The position numbers and the translations under genes are program-made. The notes below the pieces were generated by a model. It ran no database searches. It was not told where the DNA came from and worked only from the letters and a program-made list of their open reading frames with translations. Of a DNA stretch of 5,297 bases, positions 1-5,297 are shown piece after piece (the first letter of the stretch is position 1; each line of letters starts with the position of its first letter). Source of the DNA: Clostridia bacterium (GTDB taxonomy: Bacteria > Bacillota_A > Clostridia > Oscillospirales > Acutalibacteraceae); the NCBI GenBank assembly GCA_024699005.1, contig JAILQN010000345.1, forward strand, positions 1 to 5,297, read 5' to 3'.

Positions 1-2841
1 TACCTTCTTGAAACAGACGCGGAGATCAGGGACAAATGGCAGGATCGGTTGAACTATATTCAGGTCGATGAGTTTCAGGACAGCTCAAAACGCGAGCTAA
101 AGCTTGTTGATATCCTCTCGGGCAAATACAAAAACCTGATGATCGTTGGTGACCCTGATCAGAACATATACGAATGGCGCGGCTCGGACGTCAAACTTCT
201 GGTTGATTTTGACAAGATGCACTCCCCGACGGAAACGATTTTTCTGAATCAGAATTACCGCTCTACGCCGCAGATACTGCGCTGTGCCAATCATCTTATT
301 GAGAAAAACGAGCTTCGCCTGAAAAAGGATCTTTTCACAAAGTCGGAAAACGGTGCGGTCGTTACACATTATCATTCAAAGAGCGACGATGAAGAAAACA
401 AACTGATCGTTGAGAATATACGGGAACTCCGGAAGATAAAGGGATATTCTTTCTCAGATTTCGCCGTCCTGTACCGGTCCGGCTTCCTGTCCCGCGTTAT
501 TGAAAAGAAATTCGTTGAAAGCAACATCCCGTACGAGATCTACGGCGGTGTCAAGTTCTACCAGCGGATGGAGATACTTGACATCATCGCCTATCTGCGG
601 CTTATCGAATTTGATGACGATGTTTCGTTTAAGCGCATCATCAACACGCCCCGGCGGAAATTCGGCCGCCAGAAGATGGCATACCTTGAGAGCCTGAAAG
701 AAAGCACTGTGTCGTTGTTCGATGACGAGAGCGGAAGCAGTTTGTTCACGACCCTGAAAAACAACCTGAACGAATCGTCTTTCAAATCGAGCGGCGCACG
801 CGAATTTACGAATTTCATCGATACGATGCGGCAATTTGCGTCCTCCGCGCGCATTTCCGAAATCGTCAACCGCGTCACTGTCGAATCCGGATATGAGCAG
901 TATATCCGCGAACTGGGCGATGAAGAGCGACTTGAAAACCTCTCTGAATTTAAACGGATCGCCAACGAGTTTGAGCGTTCTTTCGGCGAAGATATTACTC
1001 TCAGAGAGTTTTTGCAGCAGATAGCGCTCCAATCTGGCGAAGACGAAGAAAAGCCTAAGGACGCGGTCAAACTGATGACGATCCACTCCGCAAAAGGTCT
1101 CGAATTTCCCGTGGTGTTTATCGTCGGTTTCACGGAAGGTATTTTCCCATCTTCCAAAACGATCGAGGAGCGCAAAAAACTCGGCCTTGAGGAAGAGCGG
1201 CGGCTTTGCTATGTGGCTATAACAAGAGCAAAAGAATATTTGTTCATAATGGATTCCGAAGGAATGTCCGAAAAAGGGATCAAAAAATTGCCGTCAAGGT
1301 TCCTGAACGAGATCGGTGTTGACAACTACCACCGTATCGGCAAGATCTCCGACGAACTGATGCGCGAAGCCTACGGGTATATCAAGCGAACAACGCCTGC
1401 CCCGGAGCCGCAGGCAGCCGGGCTTGGTGTCGGAGCAGGCGTTGACCACCCCGGATTCGGCCACGGCACGATAGTCGGTATCGATGAGAAACGGGGCAGT
1501 TTTATCATCAAATTCGACAAACTGGCTCAGACGCGAAATATAGCAAGGGATTATTTTGACAGACCGCACGAACTTCCGAAGCCGGTCACCGCGACAGAAA
1601 CGGACGAGGACAATACCGCTCCGGACGTTGACGCCGGGGTGCGCGATTTCGATCTCTCCAAAGGCGATAAACTGTCGTACGATCAGATACTGATCAACGG
1701 CAGAAAAGTCGCGGACGGTGATAACGCTGTGATCGCAAAAAAGCGGCTTGTTGACGGCGCTGACGGCTCCGTGAAGACTGTGGCTATGCATGGCTGGTTC
1801 GGCAATAGCGCCGCTGGGATAGACTCATACGGATACGTAGTTGAAGGCGGCGAGCCCGTGTTCGGAAATTACACAAGCCCTACAGAGCGGAGGGTCCGCA
1901 ACGCAGGCGGCGAGTCCAGATTTACCATTACGGTCGACGTTTCCGGCTTTGATGACGGTTTGACGCACAAAATAAGCGCAGTAGTTAAACTTGACAATGG
2001 CGTAATTGTCCGGCTCAATGCTAATATAGACGGTAGGGACAAGGACGTTTACGTGAATTATTTAGCTCCGAAGCCGGTAGAAAAGTCATTGCCAGAGGCT
2101 AAGATCGAACAACCTGAATCGTCAGAGACAAAGCCAAAGCAGTCTGAATTGCCCAAATCCGAAACGGAACAACCGAGTAATGTTTCGTCCAAAACGAATG
2201 ATGCGGAGCAGTACGAAGAAGTCGAACGATTTACCAAAGAAGAAGTCATTGTTACCGGAAAGCGAGATCACGACAATCAGGAGAAGTCCGTAAAAGAAGA
2301 TTTGGACGATGAAAGTCGGGAATCCGATGAAGAAAAAGTGCCTGTAATATCGGAAGAACTAAGAAAAAAGCTTGCCGAATCGGAAAATTTGTGGAAGCGT
2401 GACGATGTTCCGCATTCCGGCTGGACTTGTGTCGGGATCACTGACCTTGGGGAACCGTGCGGGATCTGCGAAATGTGCGGTTATCAGATAATACGGTACG
2501 TTCATCATATGGTTCATCCGAATTACCGGCAATTAAACGTCGGCTGTGTCTGTGCCGGTAAAATGGAGGGCGATGTGGCCGCCGCCAAAAAACGGGAGCA
2601 GGATTTCAAGAGCAAACAGGCGCGCCGGGAAAATTTCCAAAAACGCAAATGGAAACAGTCGCGGAACGGGAACTCCTATGCAAAGATCAAAGACCATCTG
2701 GTCGTTCTGTACAAGTTGAAGAACTGTTCCCTCTGGAAGTATTCGCTGGACAACGAGTTTTGCCCAGAGGTTTATGGTTCACGAGAAGAAGCGGTAAATG
2801 CGGCTTTTGAGGCGCTGGACAGAGCAATATATAACAAATAG
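1..2841 (+). CDS. UvrD/PcrA-like superfamily 1A DNA helicase with Tudor tail, beta-rich domain and C-terminal Zn-binding-like domain (5' partial)
   Basis: ATP-driven 3'-5' DNA helicase of the UvrD/PcrA/Rep family, cytoplasmic. The frame is open from base 1, so the TTG at 49 is not the true start. By comparison with PcrA, roughly 200 residues (Q motif, Walker A, motif Ia) lie upstream. Counting codon 1 at base 1: VDEFQD (22-27) is Walker B/motif II; GDPDQNIYEWRG (50-61) is motif III; NYRS (85-88) is motif IV; YGGVKFYQRMEI (181-192) follows; LMTIHSAKGLEFP (358-370) is motif V; EEERRLCYVAITRAK (397-411) is motif VI. Residues 478-521 (DHPGFGHGTIVGI) match the PcrA C-terminal Tudor fold, known in that family to bind RNA polymerase. 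PcrA normally ends about here. This protein adds a beta-rich domain (548-690), a charged Ser/Glu/Lys linker (693-796) and a Cys/His-rich domain (about 797-946) with C810, C820, C823, C826, H835, H836, H839, C849 and C851. The helicase call is certain. It could be the housekeeping PcrA or an extra paralogue. Confidence 0.93.
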   Translation, partial: YLLETDAEIRDKWQDRLNYIQVDEFQDSSKRELKLVDILSGKYKNLMIVGDPDQNIYEWRGSDVKLLVDFDKMHSPTETIFLNQNYRSTPQILRCANHLIEKNELRLKKDLFTKSENGAVVTHYHSKSDDEENKLIVENIRELRKIKGYSFSDFAVLYRSGFLSRVIEKKFVESNIPYEIYGGVKFYQRMEILDIIAYLRLIEFDDDVSFKRIINTPRRKFGRQKMAYLESLKESTVSLFDDESGSSLFTTLKNNLNESSFKSSGAREFTNFIDTMRQFASSARISEIVNRVTVESGYEQYIRELGDEERLENLSEFKRIANEFERSFGEDITLREFLQQIALQSGEDEEKPKDAVKLMTIHSAKGLEFPVVFIVGFTEGIFPSSKTIEERKKLGLEEERRLCYVAITRAKEYLFIMDSEGMSEKGIKKLPSRFLNEIGVDNYHRIGKISDELMREAYGYIKRTTPAPEPQAAGLGVGAGVDHPGFGHGTIVGIDEKRGSFIIKFDKLAQTRNIARDYFDRPHELPKPVTATETDEDNTAPDVDAGVRDFDLSKGDKLSYDQILINGRKVADGDNAVIAKKRLVDGADGSVKTVAMHGWFGNSAAGIDSYGYVVEGGEPVFGNYTSPTERRVRNAGGESRFTITVDVSGFDDGLTHKISAVVKLDNGVIVRLNANIDGRDKDVYVNYLAPKPVEKSLPEAKIEQPESSETKPKQSELPKSETEQPSNVSSKTNDAEQYEEVERFTKEEVIVTGKRDHDNQEKSVKEDLDDESRESDEEKVPVISEELRKKLAESENLWKRDDVPHSGWTCVGITDLGEPCGICEMCGYQIIRYVHHMVHPNYRQLNVGCVCAGKMEGDVAAAKKREQDFKSKQARRENFQKRKWKQSRNGNSYAKIKDHLVVLYKLKNCSLWKYSLDNEFCPEVYGSREEAVNAAFEALDRAIYNK
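1642..2070 (+). other. Beta-rich domain inserted after the helicase Tudor tail
   Basis: Domain within the helicase gene, residues about 548-690 of the visible frame. It is rich in alternating hydrophobic and polar stretches, as in a beta-sandwich. Landmarks are HGWFGN (597-602), IDSYGYVVEGGEPVFGNY (607-624) and a strand-like FTITVDVSGF followed by HKISAVVKLDNGVIV. The pattern (GW..., a 'YGY...GEPVFG' core, then 'DLxxGxHxIxxVVKLxDGxxV') recalls a domain I associate with large secreted or surface proteins of Clostridia, where it may bind carbohydrate. I cannot name a Pfam family with confidence, and its role in a cytoplasmic helicase is unknown. The boundaries are approximate. Confidence 0.5.
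2389..2838 (+). other. C-terminal Cys/His-rich domain, probably zinc-binding
   Basis: Domain within the helicase gene, residues about 797-946. It begins with KRDDVPHSGWTCVGITDLGE, followed by a CxxCxxC cluster (C820, C823, C826), HHMVHP (835-840) and CVC (849-851) with AGKMEGD just after. It then has a basic helical stretch (KKREQDFKSKQARR) and a small alpha/beta end. The order GWTCV...DLGE...CEMCG...IRYVHHM.HP.Y...VGCVCAGKMEGD matches, from memory, a widespread small stand-alone protein of unknown function. The spacing of Cys and His makes a metal site likely, but the ligands are inferred. As a helicase fusion it probably helps with nucleic acid or protein binding. Confidence 0.65.
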
Positions 2842-2856
2842 TGCTTGTATTGTAAT

Positions 2857-2864
2857 AAGAGGAG
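2857..2864 (+). promoter_or_regulatory. Ribosome binding site of the DUF1653/HTH gene
   Basis: AAGAGGAG ends 7 bases before ATG 2872, a near-ideal Shine-Dalgarno. It decides the start: the in-frame TTG at 2845 lies upstream of this site, only 3 bases after the helicase stop, and has no such signal. Confidence 0.85.
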
Positions 2865-2871
2865 TATCAGA

Positions 2872-3906
2872 ATGCCATACGAACGAAAAGGTGAAAAAGT
2901 AAAGCCAGGCATTTACAGGGTATATAACGGTTCTCCTGTCGAAGTCATAATGATGGTTCCGGAGCCGGAGACCGGAAAAGAGTTTGTCATCTGCAAAAAA
3001 TGGAGATTCGTACGCAACAAGGACTTTTTTGTCGTCAGCAAGGAGAAGTTCTATTCGGAGGTCGAAGATAAGTACGGACAGAAACATCAGTTGTACAGAT
3101 ACGACGACTCCTATGAAGAACAGCTTTCCAATCTTGAAGATATCGAAGAAGACGGCTTCAACGTCAGAGACCGTATCGTAAGAATGCACGAGAAAGCGCA
3201 CCGGTTTGACGATTCATATTTGAAACACCGCACGCTCCGTTCATCGAGCTCATATGTCGATTACGCAAAAGATATTTTTGAACACATAACCGAAGACCGC
3301 GCCAGAATTGAGCTTTGCCGGAGCGAAAAGAAATATATCGGTCTGAAAAAAGAAGAGTTTAAGACGCTTGCCGAGGATCTTAAATACTTCGATCTGTGCA
3401 TGAAAGGTCCGCTTGCTCCGTATGCTGAGTTTTTTAGCGAGCGTTTCGGCGAGAACCCGATATCCATACGTGAATACGCCGCCGCGCACAATATCAACCG
3501 CGGAAGCGTTGAACATATTCAGCGTAAAATGGTCCGGGCATTCGCGGAAGAGTTGAAAAAGCGCGATGATTCCGACGGGATAAAACGTATCCGTGAACCG
3601 ATATCTCTCGACTATGACGTCGATGAAGAAGATGAAAGCGAAGAAACCGGAACTGAAGAAAAACAGATTTCAGACGAAGAATATGTCCTTAATCTCATAA
3701 CAGACGTGCTCGATCATGATATGACCGAATCGCAGATAAATAATGCGGTTAACGACCGTTTCGGAATCGGAAACATTGAAAATCAGTTGTGTAATGAAGC
3801 CTGTCAGCTGCTGTGGGCCTATTTGAACAGCGGCGGTGAGTTTGATCTTAAGGAATGGTTCACAATAAAAAGTCGTCTCCAGGAGCGTATTGCAGTCGAA
3901 CAATAG
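2872..3906 (+). CDS. Protein with DUF1653-like N-terminus and sigma-region-4-like helix-turn-helix, function unknown
   Basis: 344 residues, soluble, with no signal peptide or membrane segment. ATG 2872 is chosen for its strong AAGAGGAG site. Residues about 10-77 (VKPGIYRVYNGSPVEV, then ETGKEFVICKKW and further on VVSKEKFYSEVE) follow the layout of DUF1653: 'PGxYRHxKGxxYEVxxxAxHxETxEExVVY' then a 'xxxxPxxMFxExV' end. The match is partial. Residues about 120-195 are helical and charged. ISIREYAAAHNINRGSVEHI (197-216) followed by QRKM reads as a helix-turn-helix like sigma-70 region 4 or related regulators, with R210, S212, H215 and R218 in the presumed recognition helix. An acidic tract (about 247-270) then links to a C-terminal helical piece (ITDVLDHDMTESQINNAVND and beyond). 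It lies 30 bases after the helicase stop, so it is probably co-transcribed with it. A DNA-binding or regulatory role is inferred from the HTH only. No sigma region 2 is visible, so it is not a complete sigma factor. Confidence 0.85.
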   Translation: MPYERKGEKVKPGIYRVYNGSPVEVIMMVPEPETGKEFVICKKWRFVRNKDFFVVSKEKFYSEVEDKYGQKHQLYRYDDSYEEQLSNLEDIEEDGFNVRDRIVRMHEKAHRFDDSYLKHRTLRSSSSYVDYAKDIFEHITEDRARIELCRSEKKYIGLKKEEFKTLAEDLKYFDLCMKGPLAPYAEFFSERFGENPISIREYAAAHNINRGSVEHIQRKMVRAFAEELKKRDDSDGIKRIREPISLDYDVDEEDESEETGTEEKQISDEEYVLNLITDVLDHDMTESQINNAVNDRFGIGNIENQLCNEACQLLWAYLNSGGEFDLKEWFTIKSRLQERIAVEQ

Positions 3907-3968
3907 TTATGACACTTCTATGACAAAAGGCATTGTTTAGGGAAACAGATAATGGAGGGGCAAATCAT
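3907..3968 (+). other. 62-base intergenic gap with a 7-base direct repeat
   Basis: AT-rich gap between the HTH gene and the AlbA_2 gene. It holds TATGACA twice (3908-3914 and 3919-3925), spaced 11 bases apart, about one helical turn, which could be an operator half-site pair or chance. A weak TGTTT-AGGG-AAACA hairpin (3934-3947) has no T tract, so it is not a convincing terminator. GATAAT (3948-3953) resembles a -10 box but has no -35 at proper spacing. Read-through from the upstream genes is the simplest reading. Confidence 0.4.
3954..3960 (+). promoter_or_regulatory. Ribosome binding site of the AlbA_2/HATPase gene
   Basis: GGAGGGG sits 8 bases before ATG 3969 and is a strong Shine-Dalgarno. 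It fixes the start of the downstream gene, whose AlbA_2 signature begins only about 10 residues later. Confidence 0.85.
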
Positions 3969-5297
3969 ATGATCGATTTGAAAAACCTTGGAAAATACAG
4001 AGAGAATAACCGTATCGAAGCGAAAAAAGCCATCGGCGGACTTCCACACAGCATATGGGAGACTTATTCGGCTTTTGCCAACACCCTGGGAGGGATCATT
4101 CTGCTCGGAGTTGAAGAGTATCCCGACAAGTCGCTTCACGCCGTTGAACTTCCCGATCCGGACAGGCTGATCAAAGACTTTTGGGACCTAGTCAATAATA
4201 CGCAGAAGGCGAGCGTGAATGTTCTTTCGGGCAAAGACGTTTCTATGGAGACCGTTGACGGCAAACGTATCGTTGTAATCAATGTTCCGCGAGCCGACAG
4301 ATCGTATAAGCCCGTGTATATTGACGGCAATCCGCTTAACAGTTACCGCCGCAACGGAGAAGGCGATTACAAGTGTACGGACGAAGAACTGAAGGCCATG
4401 TACCGAGATGCGTCTGTACGAACGCAGGATATGCTTGTGCTCGACAATTTCGGTATGGACGTCATCAACGCCGAAAGCCTTCGTTCATACCGCCAGCGCA
4501 TGAGACTGTCCCGCCCGGGCCATGTCTGGGACACGCTTGAAGACGGGGAGTTTCTTATAAAACTTGGCGCAGCAGGGTTCGGCGAAGACGGTAAAAGACA
4601 TCCGACGTCGGCGGGTCTACTGATGTTCGGCAACGAATATGATATAGTTCGCGAATATCCGAACTATTTCCTTGATTACCGCGAGGAATACGACGACGTT
4701 CACCGCTGGACGGATAGATTCATATCTTCTTCGGGAGACTGGAGCGGCAACGTATACGACTTCTATTTCCGCGCGTACAACAAACTGCAGCTCGACCTGA
4801 AAGTACCGTTTGAAATGAACGGCGGGCTTCGCGTCGACGACACGCCGGTCCACAAAGCGATACGCGAGGCGCTTGCGAACTGCCTTGTCAACGCGGATTA
4901 TTACGGCAGAGGCGGAGTCGTCGTAATCAAAAAGCGTGAATCCGTTACGATGAGCAACCCCGGCAGTTTCCGTATCGGGATAGACGCAGCGATCAGCGGA
5001 GGCTTCTCCGATCCGAGAAACGGAACGATGCTCAAGATGCTGAATATGATCGATATAGGCGAACGCGCCGGCAGCGGAATACCGAACATATACCGCGTCT
5101 GGCACGATCAGAACTGGGCGGAACCGACATTTACACAGTCCTTTGAACCGGACAGGACGACGTTATCGCTTGTTTTATCACCGACGATCGGCGATAAATC
5201 GGCGATAAAAATCGGCGATAAACTGATGACCAAAGAGGCGAAAAAACAGTTTATTATCGATTATATTACAGATCACCCCACTGTTCGCACCTCTGAA
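3969..5297 (+). CDS. AlbA_2 (Schlafen-like) and HATPase_c_4 protein, transcriptional regulator or RecG-like C-terminal type (3' partial)
   Basis: 443 residues are visible and the frame is open at the right edge. Residues about 10-125 form an AlbA_2 domain: the E12...E17.K19 pattern, then GGLPHSIWETYSAFANTLGG (23-42) and ILLGVEE, with SYKPVYI and a YRRNGEGDYKCTDEEL end further on. About 295-375 is the HATPase_c_4 (RecG C-terminal-like) part: REALANCLVNADYYG (299-313) as the N-box region, MSNPGSF (328-334), GGFSDPRN, and GERAGSG (364-370) as a glycine-rich ATP-lid-like motif. In many relatives the N-box has H followed by R/A-D; here it is N308-A309-D310, common in this subgroup as I recall. After a repeat linker (IGDKSAIKIGDK, about 407-418), residues 419-443 start what should be a winged helix (AKKQFIIDYITDHPTVRTSE). 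Such proteins are usually annotated as putative DNA-binding ATPases or regulators, and experimental roles are few. AlbA_2 also occurs in Schlafen-type nucleases, so RNA or DNA binding is plausible. Confidence 0.92.
   Translation, partial: MIDLKNLGKYRENNRIEAKKAIGGLPHSIWETYSAFANTLGGIILLGVEEYPDKSLHAVELPDPDRLIKDFWDLVNNTQKASVNVLSGKDVSMETVDGKRIVVINVPRADRSYKPVYIDGNPLNSYRRNGEGDYKCTDEELKAMYRDASVRTQDMLVLDNFGMDVINAESLRSYRQRMRLSRPGHVWDTLEDGEFLIKLGAAGFGEDGKRHPTSAGLLMFGNEYDIVREYPNYFLDYREEYDDVHRWTDRFISSSGDWSGNVYDFYFRAYNKLQLDLKVPFEMNGGLRVDDTPVHKAIREALANCLVNADYYGRGGVVVIKKRESVTMSNPGSFRIGIDAAISGGFSDPRNGTMLKMLNMIDIGERAGSGIPNIYRVWHDQNWAEPTFTQSFEPDRTTLSLVLSPTIGDKSAIKIGDKLMTKEAKKQFIIDYITDHPTVRTSE
5174..5198. repeat. 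Imperfect inverted repeat inside the AlbA_2/HATPase gene
   Basis: TTTATCACCGA (5174-5184) and TCGGCGATAAA (5188-5198) can pair over 11 positions with one mismatch, around a 3-base loop. The right arm is part of the first repeat unit that follows. It lies within the coding sequence, so it is probably a by-product of the repeat or a replication hairpin rather than a terminator. Confidence 0.5.
5187..5222 (+). repeat. Short tandem repeat, 1.5 copies of a 24-base unit, made of ATCGGCGATAAA thirds in alternating frames
   Basis: ATCGGCGATAAA occurs at 5187-5198, 5198-5209 and 5211-5222, with offsets of 11 and 13 bases. Because the offsets are not multiples of three, the same DNA is read as IGDK, then SAIK, then IGDK. 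The full 24-base period keeps the frame and adds 8 residues per copy. The repeat sits exactly in the linker between the ATPase part and the winged helix. Confidence 0.85.

Noticed and set aside
49..51. TTG as the start of the helicase
   Set aside because: The frame is open to base 1 with helicase-like residues (YLLETDAEIRDKWQDRLNYI) leading directly into motif II, and no ribosome binding site precedes the TTG.
454..1175. Long minus-strand open frames (454-1086, 591-1175)
   Set aside because: They lie antisense to conserved helicase core motifs, show no recognisable family and are shadows of the coding frame.
2845..2847. TTG start for the second gene
   Set aside because: It lies 3 bases after the helicase stop without a Shine-Dalgarno, while ATG 2872 has a strong one at 7 bases.
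3934..3947. TGTTT-AGGG-AAACA hairpin as a terminator
   Set aside because: The stem is only 5 AT-rich pairs and no T tract follows.
3948..3953. GATAAT as a promoter -10 box
   Set aside because: The nearest -35-like word (ATGACA, 3920-3925) is 22 bases away, too far, and the box runs straight into the ribosome binding site.
4617..5105. Minus-strand open frame of 162 codons
   Set aside because: It lies opposite the conserved AlbA_2/HATPase coding region and has no family resemblance.

Overview
The window looks like chromosomal or integrated DNA from an anaerobic Firmicute, most likely a gut or rumen Clostridia (Oscillospiraceae/Lachnospiraceae type). The grounds are near-balanced base composition, strong AGGAG/GGAGG ribosome binding sites, and protein families I associate with that group: a PcrA-like helicase, an AlbA_2/HATPase protein with an IGDK/SAIK repeat, and a beta-rich domain otherwise seen in clostridial surface proteins. 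I recall the taxonomy from family resemblance; it was not computed.

All three genes lie on the + strand with short gaps and fill almost the whole window. (1) 1-2841 is the C-terminal 946 residues of a UvrD/PcrA-type superfamily 1 helicase. It is open at the left edge, so the Q motif and Walker A lie outside. After the helicase core it carries a PcrA-like Tudor-fold tail, then two unusual additions: a beta-rich domain and a Cys/His-rich, probably zinc-binding domain, joined by a long charged linker. (2) 2872-3906 encodes a 344-residue soluble protein. It has an N-terminal DUF1653-like module, a central helix-turn-helix resembling sigma region 4, and an acidic linker. (3) 3969-5297, open at the right edge, is an AlbA_2 (Schlafen-like) plus HATPase_c_4 protein whose winged-helix end has just begun. 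A frame-alternating short repeat separates its ATPase and DNA-binding parts.

The gaps are 30 and 62 bases. Genes 1 and 2 are probably co-transcribed. Gene 3 may belong to the same operon, since I see no convincing terminator or promoter before it. All three look like cytoplasmic nucleic-acid-associated proteins. That fits a DNA repair, transcription-coupled or defence-type cluster, but the sequence does not prove a joint function. No RNA genes, CRISPR arrays, insertion sequences or attachment sites were seen.
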